A DNA stretch of 64,000 nucleotides from NCBI GenBank assembly GCA_013399855.1, contig VXAY01002819.1:360045-424044 (forward strand). Direction: 5' to 3'. Source of the DNA: Oxyruncus cristatus. Taxonomy: Eukaryota; Chordata; Aves; Passeriformes; Cotingidae. The position numbers and the translations under genes were made by a program. The notes under the pieces are model-generated. The model was not told the origin of the DNA. It saw nothing but the letters and a program-made list of their open reading frames with translations, and ran no database searches. Below, piece after piece: positions 1 to 12,039 of the stretch; positions within the stretch are counted from its first letter, which is position 1, and the number at the start of each line of letters is the position of its first letter.

Positions 1-2149
1 CCCTTCTCTACATCTTCCAGGGACGTATTTTTGCCATGTGCTCCAAGAACCCAGAATGGGAAGCAAACACTTGAAATGAAAGCAGGAGAATCAGGTCATG
101 GAAGCAAAGTCAGCATCACACTTCAGGTTCAGAAGCACCCAGCCAGCTGGCAAAATCCTCTCCACTGCTGTGGATGTGAGCAATGGGTATTGACAAGGCA
201 GATTACACAGAGCATCACCCAGACCACAGGCTTTTAGCACCCTTTGGAGCATGATTGAATGCAGTCTTATCCCCCCAAAATAAAGTCTGAAATAAAACGT
301 TGCAGCAGAAATTATAGTGAGACCTGGGGTCATCCTGAGGCAGGTCTCTTCATGGTGAGGGGCAAGACAACCCAATGCATCAGGAATTCAACCAAATTTA
401 AAGAAAGGTCGTGAGAAGAGACAAAGAGAGTGAACTGGCATGTATTTATGAGCCAGCACAAAAGACAGGAGGAAGATCAAGCTGTAAAAGCAAGGCATTA
501 GCACCTCTATAATCAGCATAAATCTGTGAGGATCTGCCATCTCTCCCACTGGTACTTACTGCGGTTTCTCTCCTGAAGGATGGGCTATACAGGTACACCT
601 CTACACACTCGTTCAAACTAAGAGCTCACAGCATCTGACAGCCTTGGAGCAGTGAGGTGAGGCTCCACAGCCTGCCATTGCATTTTCCCTTCAGAAGAGC
701 TTGGGCATCATTAACGCTGCCAAAAAGCCTCTGAAGTTTAAAGCAGGACTGTCATCACTTCTGTCAGTCACACAGATGCCAATGCCACAAGGGTGCCCCA
801 GAATTTACACAAGGTCAGCTGGGAGCTGAATGGAAGATACAGGCTGTGTAAATTCACCTCAGAAATGACCCTGAGCACTGGAAGTCAGGGGTTAGTGTGC
901 CACTGGCAAGTCTGTTCGGTTCTGAGGTTCCTCACATCCCTTGCTGCCATTAAGATCCTGTGTCAGAGCACCTGTGATCCACACCATTAACACCAGGATG
1001 TCAGCTCATCCCAGCCTGAGAACAGCAGCACAGCCACAGTTATTCATGCCTTTTGCCACCTCTCAGCTAGACCACAGCCATATGACAGCCCCGCAGCATG
1101 TAAGAAGCTCTATCCAAAATAAGCTCTGCACCCCGAGTGCTCTTTAATCCCATCACTGCACCCACACCAAGCTGTATGTGGTAGAACCTCCTCAGCCCGC
1201 CTTGAGCTGTCACTGCCCAGAGAGCACAGGTTATCAGACAGATTTCCTGCAAAAATAGCTGGGTTTCCTTGTGCTACCTGCTCTGACAGAAATGCACCAT
1301 GATATGTGGATTTAAAGGAAATACTCTAGAACATGACTTTCCACTGCAGGCACTTAACCCCTGGGACAGCACTGAAATATCCAGACACATTCGCTGTCAT
1401 GCATGACTCAAGTATCTCAGTTATACACCCTCAGAGCACAGGAAGCTCTGTCTGCAGCCCACGCTAATGGTGGAGAGTTTATGAATTCTCAATCAGCCTG
1501 CTCAGCCATATCAAATTAGCATGGGAACTGTTTGGTTCCTTTGGACTGGGAGAGGTTATTTGGAACAGGACAGGTATTACAGACATGAAAGAGGGAGGTG
1601 GGCTCTCCAGTGCAAGCAACGATTATCGTGGCATGAAGAGACACAAAGATATGGTGTTTGAGCCTCTGCTGAGCTCATACAATTCTCTTATGGCTTCCCT
1701 CTGTCATCTGTAAAGACAGGGATAGCTTGGCTCACCTATCAAATTCCTATTTACATCACCTAGAAAGAACAAAGGCCTGGTCCCATGAGGTTCTGATTCA
1801 CTCTGCTGAAGGTGCCTTATGCTTTTAAGACAAGTTAATGGGAGCTGTGATACAAAGTAATCCACCTTGTTTGGATGTGCTGGAAGAGATGACTTATGAA
1901 GAGAGGCAGCCTCAACACCTCACCTTGCAGACTCCCCAACACCGCTATAGGCCTTTTCTTTACCTGCCTCTGCCAGTTTTCACCATGAGCTGTACTACTT
2001 CATTATCACCTCTCTAAAGGTTCCTCCTCATGCTCCAAGCTCATCCCAGGCTGCTTAAACACTAGCTGGTGCAGGCAGAGAGCCATTAGCACTGCAGTGC
2101 TGTTATTGCTGCTGCCTGGGCTGGAATTAATGCTGCTCAGCCACAGAGC
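1..2149. other. Non-coding sequence, nothing recognised
   Basis: I see no gene, repeat family or structural RNA here. The short open frames overlap one another on both strands, show no family resemblance and are what chance would give. A stretch near 1700-1740 faintly recalls the 'tcatctgtaaa' part of a MIR-type SINE, but the match is too short to call. Confidence 0.6.
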
Positions 2150-2285
2150 AGTGAAAATATTGACTTTCCAGCTAATCAAACCAAATTCCATGAAAGCTAC
2201 AACTTCAAACTTCAAAAAAATCCATCAATGATTTATAAATATTTGAAAGTGCCAGATTGATTGCATCTGGATTACTGCTGCAGAG
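2150..2285. promoter_or_regulatory. Candidate non-coding regulatory patch (PBX-HOX-like word)
   Basis: This is an AT-rich patch in more GC-rich surroundings. TGATTTAT at 2229-2236 fits the PBX-HOX composite type. A CCAGAT/ATCTGG inverted repeat (2252-2257 and 2265-2270) encloses TGATTGC. Words such as ctaatcaaa and tgattgcat also suit homeodomain factors. Composition and motif density are seen in the sequence. A regulatory role is inference, since such words are common by chance. Confidence 0.22.
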
Positions 2286-5039
2286 GGGGCTCAGGTCTGG
2301 CTGAGGAGGAGATGGACTAGACAGCCGCTCAGATCTGATGTCATGTATCATCCTGCACCACCAGGACTGCACAGACCTTCCCAGCCTCAGTCAGAGGAGG
2401 AGCACTATATCCCAGTGCTGTGTTACCTGTGTTGGTGTAGCCCCACTTGCTCCAGAGTGCCCAGCCTACAGGTAGAATGTACCGTCCCAGCTGCTGGAAC
2501 CACAAAGATTAGCAGCCTGGTAACCTGATTGTTCAATTTCTGACTCTGGAATAAAAAAAAAAAAATATGTATATTCCAACCCCCTTCACCCATTTCCTGC
2601 CCGCCAACCAGGTTGTTGGCATCCCCAGAACAAGCGAAACTTCAGCTGGCCTCATGGGAAGTGAGAGGACTTTCTAGCCTGGCCTTCTCTACACCCAGAC
2701 CAGCCATCCTATCTTCATGCCATCCTTCCAGACAAAGAGGAGTATTTTATTATCCCAACAACCTTTCCAAGGGGAACAAAATACAGGAAATTATGCAAGA
2801 TGCAACAAGTCAAGATGATCTATTTTTATTTCACCCCACAGAGAAGCGCCAACTTTTCCCACATAAAAGAAAATTATTCTGCTGCCTAATTCCAACTTGG
2901 ACACGGGGAACTTTTTGGAAAGAAACACAATAAATAACTTCAGTTGCATTGCAGGCGGTCTTTGCTGCATAGAAGTTGGTTTGCAGAGCTATTGCAGGCT
3001 GCCTTTGTCCTCCAGGTCTCTGGAGCTACATTTGTACACAAGAGAAGCCAGCACAAAGTCCTCACCCCTGAAACCGTATATCCAGCACTTGAAATCAAGA
3101 GGGGAAACAGAGGCCTACAAATCTTATCCTGAAACAGAAAACTCTCCTTCGTTAGCAACTGCTGTGAGGACAGAGTCCTTCAGTGCAGGGCGACAAGTAA
3201 CAGAAGAGGCCCAAGGGCCGAGGCGGGTGCAGGGGGCTGTGCTGAGCCCCATCTCCTACGACTGCGCCTCAAACCTCAACGACTGCCCGGGCAGGAGGCA
3301 CAAATGCTGACTGAAGTGCTGTGATCTCAGCATTCAGAGTCTCTCCTCCGTAATCCTCTCTGTAATCCTGTGAGCTAACACAGCTCCACACCACAGCCTC
3401 TCCCTTGTTGGGAGCACTGGTGACCCCACGGGGCCTGCAGAGGCAGCTGTAGAGAGAGCTGGAAGAGCTCTGCACCTGCACAAGCCTGGTCTTCATACCA
3501 GGCAAGCAGCACGGTCCAGCCCCATCCCCAGAGGCTGGCAGTTTTCTGTCAGACATGCCAAGAGACCCAGCTTTCCCAGGAACACTGTATCTACTTCCAC
3601 ATGGAAAAGCATGGGCATGAAAACTTTAGTTCACTGGGTCAGGTACGTCATGCCCACGTTGTGCACACAGAGTGCAGTGCCAGATGTGCTGTCCCACACC
3701 ATGAGGCACAAATCTGCCCCCAATCCTTTACAGGGGTCAAGCTCCCAGAGTCTGCCAGCTGCTTGACCACAGACCCTGGCAAGAAGGAAAACACTTAGCT
3801 GCCAGCTTTCTCCAATTTCCAATCCCCAGCAAGCTCAAGATCTGGGCAAAGGGCCTCTCCCTCCCTGGCATTAAACACAGTGGACAGGGCACCTCAATAC
3901 TCAAAACACTGCTTGCATGGGTTGGTTGGTGGCTGGGGTTAAACCATGACACACTGAAAGAAGGAAATTAAACCATTCATTTCTTTCTCACCACTGAAAA
4001 TAATCTAGGGCCCTAAGGTGGTGGTTCCAGACACAAGATTAGAAAACATTCCTTGCCCATAACCTTCCTGGAGCAAGCCTTCCCATCTTTTCACACCAGA
4101 GTAAAGATATCTTAAACACAACTCTTTCCAGAGCACTGCTCGTTCCTCGCCGAATGTCTAAGAATAGTCTCGCCCTGTATGTATTTATTTAAAGATTTTT
4201 CCCTAATCAGGAAAGAAACAGGATAATCAGTTAAAGTAATTTAGTGAACTAGTTAAGATTCACAAAAACATCAACTTTATTGGGCAGGATGGCACGTACA
4301 TTGGCCTGACCCTCAGTGCTCATGTCAGGAGTTTGAGGGCAGGGCTGCGTCTCGGTTCTGTGCCACTGCAGTGCCAGACACGGGGGTTGCCAAACCACAA
4401 ACAAGGATCACAACTACCACGGCAGCCAGCAAAGCAGCAAACACACAAACACTGCCTGGGTGTTCTGCCACAGCTGCCTTGGCCAGTGGCACTGCCTTGT
4501 AAGAGACTGCATGAGGAGGAAGCGGAGGAGAGGTCCCTGGTAGCGCCACATAACCAACAGCACTTGTCTCAAATGCTGCCTCCCCTCCTTTCCAGTGCTT
4601 TTTCCCACTCAATTCTTGCTGAACTCCTGCCCAAGGTCAGCTGCTTCTCCAGCCTTGCTGCCTGCACAGACATATTTCTCACCATCATCCTCATCCTCAC
4701 TCCCAAGGGTGAAATTGTTTCTTCGCATGAAAATCGGACGCCAAGGTTGAAACTCAGACTCCAGTTTAAGTAAAAGCTATTTTAAAAAATTCCTATATAC
4801 TCGTGAGTTTGCTCATGGAAATCAATGGCATGCTAACAGATGTACCAAATATCCCCCAAAGTGCATGTGTCAGTGCATTTCTTCCTTCAGAGATCATTAA
4901 TGGCTCACAACCAAGGTCAGGAGTCAAGTCTAAGACTTTGCTGCTGATAAAAATGAAAGCAGCATTTCGCAGTGACACAGGGCACAACCTGCCCAGCTAA
5001 TAGACTCACAGGAACTCCACTCCCAGACCTCCAATCCCC

Positions 5040-5060
5040 CAATTTATAAATAATAAATTG
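5040..5060. repeat. Short AT-rich inverted repeat
   Basis: CAATTTAT (5040-5047) is followed by a 5-nt spacer and its exact reverse complement ATAAATTG (5053-5060). Eight-bp arms at this spacing are expected several times in 64 kb by chance, so no function is claimed. Confidence 0.5.
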
Positions 5061-5352
5061 CCATTTTAAAGCTGCTCTCTAGGAAGAGCATCCTGAGCCT
5101 TCCCCATGCCTCGGAGAGTGCAAACACAGAGACAAGATGACTGAAACACAGAGGATTAAAATAGCTCTAACTAAAATCAGCTCCAAAGCCAGAATAAAAG
5201 CCAAGCACAATGCCAAAATCTTCTGGAGAAAGAAAGGTTTTTAGCAAGAAGCCCTAAAATGGGTAGGCCTGGCACCAGCCCCCCAAGCCCCCCCAGCCAC
5301 TACGAGGAAAGGCACTCGGTCACCATAGAGACAAAGCACAGGCACGGCGCTT

Positions 5353-5400
5353 CTGTCCCCACTCTGAAACCTCCGTCTGTCCCCACTCCACAGCCTCCGT
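5353..5400. repeat. 24-bp tandem duplication, two copies
   Basis: Two adjacent 24-bp units, 5353-5376 and 5377-5400, share ctgtccccact at the start and cctccgt at the end and differ only in the middle. It is a two-copy minisatellite seed in pyrimidine-rich sequence. The frames reading through it are low-complexity Ser/Pro/Thr-rich and not convincing as protein. Confidence 0.75.
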
Positions 5401-8400
5401 CTCCTCCGAGGCTCCGGAGCAGATGGCAAGCTGTGAGCAAGGGAAGGAGGGACTGGTGAAATGCTGCATGTAAATAAGACTGCTAAACACTCCTGTTGTG
5501 ACTCGGCAGCAGCCAGGCAAGGCTATTAAGAGGCTGCTGCAGGCGAACGGTCAGCCAGCAGTAATGAGCTGGCCACGAGTGACTGATTCCGTGTCAAGGT
5601 TGGGTGCTATCGATCAGACGTGCAGCTGCAGTCCTGCCACTTCAGGAAAGATGCGGGCTGATGGATCACCTGCAAGGCCCACATCACCGGGAGAAGGCAA
5701 GGGAGCACAGCATCCCGAGAGAGGCCAGGACAGCACCATGACTTTGGGCAGGAGCCATCCCAAACATCAGGCTTCTGCCCGTTTCCAGAAGCAAATGAAG
5801 ATGTTCCCTTTGCCGCTGTCCTGATAGCCTCAGGAGCATTCCCACTCCTGGTGCCAACTAGTGCATCATATCCCAGCTCAGCCTGCAGGACCTGGGGGTT
5901 TGAGATGAAGGGTCTGCCCAGGATCAGTCATTAGATCGGTCACCAAGAGTTATAGAATTCTCTGGGCTTGAGCTCTTCCACTCCTCCCTTATACAGCCTG
6001 AAAAGACTAGTGATAGTCACAGCTCAAATACTCTATTTAAAGGCTGCCTTGAGGACTAGAAGTTAATTTTAAAACTGACCTAAGCTCTCTGCCATAGTAC
6101 CTCAGGAGGAATCTGGAAGGGTGGGGGTACTGCTAATGCATGTCTAGAGAGTGTGTGTTTCACCTCCCAGCTCTTATTTCTCATTATTAATGTCAAGGTT
6201 TTTTAACAAAATTTGTCTTGGTCAATTAACTCAGACGGGGTTGCTTGTAACATTCCAAATAAAGCCAGCCACATCCTGCGCTCAGAAAGACGAGTGAGCA
6301 TAGCTCAGGAAACAAAGGGATGACAAGGGCAAGGCATGACTCACACCCACCCCACTCCCACATCCCAGAAAACAATCCACCCTGCGAGCCTGGTGAGGAC
6401 ACTGATACCCCAAGAGGCTCCACCTTTCCTCGTAAGAGTTCTCTCCCTGCACACCAGGGCTGACACCTGCCTGTGGCACAGAAGATAAAAAACCTCCCTG
6501 TTTTGAAGCATATTTGCCCAGATAATCTACAATAAAAGAGTCACAAGGCGCAATAACACTGTTGCACACTACAAATGGAAAGAAGGATTCCTTTTCACAG
6601 GAAGGTGTTACTTCCGCCTTGAAATATCTCCTGGTTTGATTTTTATCAAATTCAATCACAGTGCATTGAAATTGAAGTTACAGTCAGGCTGACCAGGGGC
6701 ATGAGGGGCCACTCAGCATCTCTGCAGCTGGGTAAGAATCACACTGGGGAAGCCGGGCCCAATTCCCCTGGTTTTAGTAGTTACTCACACTCTGCAGTGG
6801 GTCACTTCACGTGATTTCTTTTCCTTGCCTGGATGACCACTGCTGTGGAATTGTAAAGCAGTGACCAGTTGGCACCTAAGAGGGATGCAGGCAGAGATAT
6901 ATTAATCCTAGACTGCTGAATGAGTATGCTTCCCTTCCCAAAAGCACCTCAGGCTCTTCCCAACCAAAAAACACTTTCTGTATCAAAGCGTCCAAGTATT
7001 TCTCTAAACTGTGTCATATCCAAGAGAAAGGATTCATTCCAGGGAAATCAGGACAAAAAGTAATGTAAAACTGCTTTGCAGATCCAAACCAAAGTGTTTT
7101 GGCTATGAGAAATTCATCCCTCAGCTGAAAAAACCTTTTACCAGACTCATCTCAAATTTAGGGTGCTCACAGGAGCTGTACTTTCACATAAATAGAAGTC
7201 ATTGTAGAAATAGCGAGGAAGGATTTTTGAAAGCCATCATCTGAACTCACCACTTTTTCCAGGGAACACATTCACAAGTATATTTTTTGCCACGGGAATT
7301 ATAGCACGTGTCATTTCCAACCAGAACATGCACTGGGAGTCACTAACATCTCGAATCTGAGATATGGACAGAGCAGGCACAAAACAGCGGGTGCCTGGAG
7401 CAAGAATCGCCTCTGGCCTCCCCGCAGGCCTTCCTCATCAAGTCAACCACTAATGAAAACTTATAACAATCAGTCTTGGGGGAGCAGCCCCCACACGCTG
7501 CGTGGGCAGGACAGACCCTACCACAGACTGTCAGCTGGATTGACAGACACAACGGGACGAGGAGAGGGGACAATCCTGCAAAGCACCGAGATCTGCGAGG
7601 AGTAAGACTTGAGGGGAGAAAAGCGACGTGCTGGTGACCACGAGTGCCCAGTCCTGCACTAAATGGCTGGTTTGGGCGAGTGCTTATTCACACCGACTCC
7701 AAAATTTCATATTCCAAGCAATGGAAGTACGGATGGCTCTACACATTTTGTTTTTAGGCCATCACCTTAAAGCTGGATCCCAAGAGCTCTTGCTGACCAC
7801 GGACTAGAAATCCCAGGGCACAGGTCCAGAAAGTACCATTTCTGGCCACACAAAGCCCACTAAAATTCCCTTCACGACCACCCTTTTCCACACCAGCCCC
7901 TCCAGCAGCTGATTCCTGCCCTCATGACGTGCTTGCACACCTCTCTGTGCTCCTACAGCTCTCGGGAGCTGTGTTTTACAAACAGACATGATGAAATATC
8001 AAGTGAAGCCTCAGAAGCGGCTCCATCAGTGGAACCAAGGGAATCCTGCAGGACCTTCTCAAGCCACCTCCGCAGACCACCCCAGGCACACATCCCTGCT
8101 TGAAACACTTCCATACACGCTCCCTGTTTAGGGACTACCAACCTCAGCAGCATTTCAGCTGAGGAGCTGAGGCTTCATTCCAGCTCTGCACTGCTCATGC
8201 CTGCACAGACCTGCGTGGAAGCTCCACGGGTGTGGCTTCTCTCTGCCACAACACACCTCACCCAGTCCTTTGAAGGACAGGGACACTTACCCCATCCCAA
8301 GAAGCAGCCTGACAATTGAACTGCAAGCCCTATTGGTGAGAGGACATCCCATTAGCTTCACCAGAACAAATGAAAAACTACAGATAACAAAATATATAAA

Positions 8401-8490
8401 TACCAGTCTAGAAGTGCAGAAAGATTATTGCTTTGATTTACAGCACGAACTACAACTTGAGGAAAAGCAAGACTGATTTCTACTAATTAG

Positions 8491-8663
8491 AATCATAGAA
8501 TCACAGACTGGTTTGTGCTGGAAGGGCCCTTAAAGGTCATCCCATTCCACACCCCTGCCGTGGGTAGGGACACCTTCCGCTAGCCCAGGTTGCTCCAAGC
8601 CTTGTCCAGCCTGGCCTTGGACACTTCCAGGGATGGGGCAGCCACAGCTTCTCTGGGCAACCC
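8491..8663 (-). mobile_element. CR1 LINE fragment, 3' end, minus strand
   Basis: The fragment starts aatcatagaatcacaga, the reverse complement of the CR1 3' terminus. It runs through recognisable CR1 3' UTR text: the 'gaagggcccttaaaggtcatcc' type block, tagggacacctt, ccaggttgctccaagcc, and gggatggggcagccacag before ctctgggcaacc. Similarity fades near 8663. It is a 5'-truncated, non-autonomous copy without reverse transcriptase, as most avian CR1 copies are. The assignment is secure; the exact subfamily needs RepeatMasker. Confidence 0.93.
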
Positions 8664-8839
8664 CAGAGGATCTCCCAGGGAGAGCACAGCCCGCCCAATC
8701 CAGCACACAGGCACTGCCTCCGTGTCTTTCTGCTGCCAGTGTCGAGGGCTCTAGATGAGAGGGGGGATCAATACCACACGCCTGCTAAAACCAGCGTCGA
8801 GGCCAACAATTTGACACTGACTAGAAACACAAGTAAAAT

Positions 8840-9240
8840 TGACCTCATTGGTTTTTATTTTCCAAGAAAAGGCAGTGATTAAGGAGGAGACTAGTCTTTG
8901 CCAAGAGCAAAAGACTAATTTGGTGGGGGTTTTCTATTTTTAATTATTTTACATTTAATATCCATGCTCTTGATCCAGCAAAGATTTAAGATTTCTTTGG
9001 GCCTGCACACTTGAGGAAGGTTGTGAGTGCATTTAAGCAACTGTGGGATCCAAGACCAAGTTGTTACTAAGTACTAGGTAAGCAAATTTGCTTAATAGGA
9101 TTTTTAATTTGCCATTATCCCTTTAAAAATGTATTCGTTCCCTGTTAAATAGTAATAAATTAGCCTAAAAGCAATCATTTATATTTCTTTAGCATCTTGG
9201 AGGCATCTCAATACATTTTATGTTAACAGCAGCCCAGTGA
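8840..9240. promoter_or_regulatory. Candidate AT-rich regulatory patch with 16-bp palindrome
   Basis: This AT-rich interval lies just beyond the CR1 fragment. It contains the perfect 16-bp palindrome TAAGCAAATTTGCTTA (9079-9094), which places two octamer-like half sites (GCAAAT/ATTTGC) head to head. Words such as ttaattattttac, tttttaatttgcc and aaatagtaataaattag are dense around it. Conservation is not known. Function is inferred only from composition and motifs. Confidence 0.25.
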
Positions 9241-10169
9241 GGCCAAATCAACTGCCACATGTAGATCTTGCAGGGCCTGATTAGAAGATGGGGCCTTTAC
9301 AGCAGAAAGCCTGAATTTTTCACTAACTCACTGAAAAATGTATTTATAATTTCAAGTGGGAGGGGAGATGCACAGGAGCTCTGCAAGAAGAATTTAATCT
9401 GTTGAAAGGAAGAATTCTTCCAGCAGATTTTTGTACCCTGCCCACCTACCACCCTCCCTGCCATCACACATCAGGAAGCAGAGTTGCACACAGCAAGCCC
9501 AGCCCTTCCAAGGATGCTGACACAGCCTCCCTCACGCCTGAGCTTTGGCATACAGGTACTGAGAGCCTGGCTCCTCATAGCAGTGCCTCCCCCTGCACTA
9601 CACCACCTCATCCCAGCTCTGGAGGCACACACTTCTCCCAGGGCAGAGATGCAGCAGACCCAGCCCAGGCCTGCCTGTCTCTTTGGTGCTGCCTTCAACA
9701 GACAAGGATGAATACTGGAGGAATCAGTGTTTCACAGGGACTACAAACCTTTCATGCTAAGGCTTGCCTGTTTCCAGAGCTCCCTCCCCAAATTTAGAAG
9801 GGTGTTAGACCCTAAGAAGAGGCTGAAGAGGTGACAGACACTAACCAGGCACTCACCTCCAAACTGTGGCATTAAAACCCCTAGATTGTGGCACTCCTCT
9901 CCACCATAACCTGCAGCATGTATCACAACCCATTTCACTCCTAACACTATCCCTGGAGCAGCATTACTGCAAAGGCAAGGGAGGGGAAAGAACAGCAATG
10001 CCCAAAGAGGCACGGAGGCTGACCCAGGGTGACAGAGGGAAGACGCGCTACCTTTCCCTCCAGAGAGCCACGTCCCAGCCACGCTGCCGGTCCCTCACCC
10101 CACCAGACCAAGCTGCTCACTTCAGTGTAGCTGGACGGTAATGAAGCACTTGGGGGAAATAGATTTTCT
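9241..10169. other. Unique non-coding sequence
   Basis: A weak resemblance at about 9190-9300 to the reverse complement of an old MIR/L2 type tail was considered, but it is too decayed to annotate. The open frames around 9400-10140 on both strands are Pro/Ser/Cys-rich shadows of each other in GC-rich DNA. Confidence 0.55.
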
Positions 10170-10430
10170 GTTCTGCCTGGCCATGGACTGCTGGAGCCAG
10201 GGTCATTAGCTATGCACGGCTAGCAGGCAGCTCCCTCATTAGCAGGCCACTCGTCCGCTCCAGCCACCTACATTATTGGTTCAAAAGAGTGTGCCCAGGC
10301 ATTATTGCCCTCACTAGAAACTCAGCCTAATTGGCTTAGGAGAAATGCAGGTTAAGAGCACGAACAGCTCTGCAGCTAGCACAGTTTTGCCAAGTCATGA
10401 TTTTATGAGTTCAGGGAATTGCATACCCTC
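10170..10430. promoter_or_regulatory. Candidate regulatory patch with repeated TAAT-type words
   Basis: TCATTAGC occurs at 10203-10210 and again at 10236-10243. CATTATTG occurs at 10271-10278 and 10300-10307. Further TAAT/ATTA words follow (cctaattggct near 10328). The local text resembles vertebrate conserved non-coding elements in mixing homeodomain cores with GC-rich spacers. This is inference only, and no alignment was available. Confidence 0.2.
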
Positions 10431-11851
10431 AGGTCCTGGAGTCTTCGGCTCTGCACTTAACCTCACTTTCTGAATTGACTGAAGGAGATGGGATGCTTCT
10501 AACCTTCATGGCTACAGCGGGGAAGAATGGTCCTCAAAGGGCTGCAAGCTAGAGGGAGCAAGCTCACTTGTTATATTCTCTTTATTCTGTGACTCACACC
10601 ATTTGCAGGCCATTTCCCAGGAAGGAGTTGGTAATGTAACTTCCACAAATGTGGGTAAACAGGTGCATTGGCTCCCCTGAGCCCAGGAAGAAGCCAGTCC
10701 CACAGCCCACTGCCCCAGGCAGTTAAGTATTCCTTGTCCTCTGAAGCCAAGCATGCACAGAAGCAGCCCTGAGGACAGGGAGCCCCATCCCTGGGCACCA
10801 GGTAAGGGCAGTCCCTCACCGAACACCACCAGCCTGCCCCTGCTTACAGGGCTGGTGTGGCTCCATCCATCACCACAACCCAACTTGAGAGAGAGGGGAG
10901 GAATGAGGGCTAGGGGAGCCCTCCTCTCCAGCCACAACCACCACCAAAACACCTCCAGCAAAGCACACCTTCAGTTCCCAAGCTGTTCCTGTTCAAATTC
11001 ATGATCAGCCATTCATGGTCCTTCTTAGGAGGGCTCAGGGGGAGCTTCAGCGGAGGTTTCTCTCCCTGAAGCTGAAATAACATATCAGAACTGCTCCGCA
11101 GATTCCTCCTTGGCCACACACCTCTCCCCAGCACCCCAACTACCTCAGCTCTCACGGTCAACGAGGTTTATTTCCTCATTACCAGTTACAGGTGCTGAAA
11201 TGCTTCTCTGGCATCAGAATTCCTTGCTGATCATTCCTGCCAGTGCCACCTGTTTTCAATTACCTCTGGACTGAGCAAGGAAGTGTATTGGTGGGCTACC
11301 CCCACCCTGGCCTTTCTACCACCTGAAATTCTGGTATTAACACCTTTCTGATTTCAGCTGCCTCTCCTTTCCAAGTCTCTTGCCCGGGGCAAGACTGGAT
11401 TTCAGCCTTGTGGCCCAAATTCACAGAACTGGTGAGGTTTGCCCGGTTTCCTGGGGCCCATACCCTCGGCAGACACTCGACTTGATGTTAGGGATCTGTC
11501 TGAACCCTCATAATAAGTCAGGGCTGAGCTGATGTGCTGCGAACTCAAGCAGACTAAAATGGATGGGAGAAGTAGCGCTGCCAAGATCATCTTGCAGCCT
11601 ATTTCTTTCTTCCACCGTTCTGATAAAATTCCCTGCAAATTCTAGAAGAAATTTAATTTTTTACATTGATGTATGATGCAGAGGAGTTATGCATTTAGGA
11701 GTTTTTTGATAGCATTGCTCACACAAGCTTCCCTTTACTTCTTGCAATAGTCAATGTCTCACTCCCTGGATAGAGACCAATATATGAAACAAGCCTTGCC
11801 CGTCTTACTGAAGCAGATCAGAAATTTTTCATCAAAGCATTGCTTACCAAC
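10431..11851. other. Unique non-coding sequence
   Basis: No repeat or gene is recognised. The longest frame, 149 codons on the minus strand at 10512-10961, is rich in Trp, Leu, Gly and Cys and overlaps frames on the other strand. It looks like a by-product of GC-rich composition. Confidence 0.55.
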
Positions 11852-11883
11852 AAAAAAAAAAAAAAAAAAAAAAAAGAAAAAAA
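11852..11883. repeat. Poly-A tract
   Basis: There is an A24 run (11852-11875), one G, then a further A run to 11883. The sequence just upstream shows no SINE or LINE body that I recognise, so this is annotated as a simple repeat and not as the tail of a named element. Confidence 0.95.
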
Positions 11884-12039
11884 TCAATTTTATTCATTTA
11901 AATCAACACATCTCAGAAAATACTAATGTCACAGAGACTGTTAATAGCCTTCCCATTTTAAAAAATGAAACAAAGCATTTTGAGAAGTCTAAAACGCCCT
12001 GTTCAAAATGATTTTTCCAAACAAAATCATTGTGTTTGT

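Larger units (their letters stand above)
2286..8490. other. Unique non-coding sequence
   Basis: No gene is recognised. The block holds an A13 run (2553-2565), an AT-rich interval around 4175-4275, a small hairpin-like inverted repeat (5040-5060) and a 24-bp tandem duplication (5353-5400). A minus-strand frame at 4325-4612 encodes a hydrophobic stretch that could look like a membrane segment, but nothing else supports it as a gene. The rest appears featureless. Confidence 0.6.

Noticed and set aside
4325..4612. 95-codon minus-strand frame with a hydrophobic stretch
   Set aside because: One hydrophobic run of about 20 residues is not evidence of a membrane protein. The same bases carry a longer frame on the plus strand, and nothing else supports coding.
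9190..9310. Possible reversed MIR/L2 tail
   Set aside because: Only loose similarity to the 'acattttatgttaacagcagcccagtgagg' type phrase; too decayed to assign.
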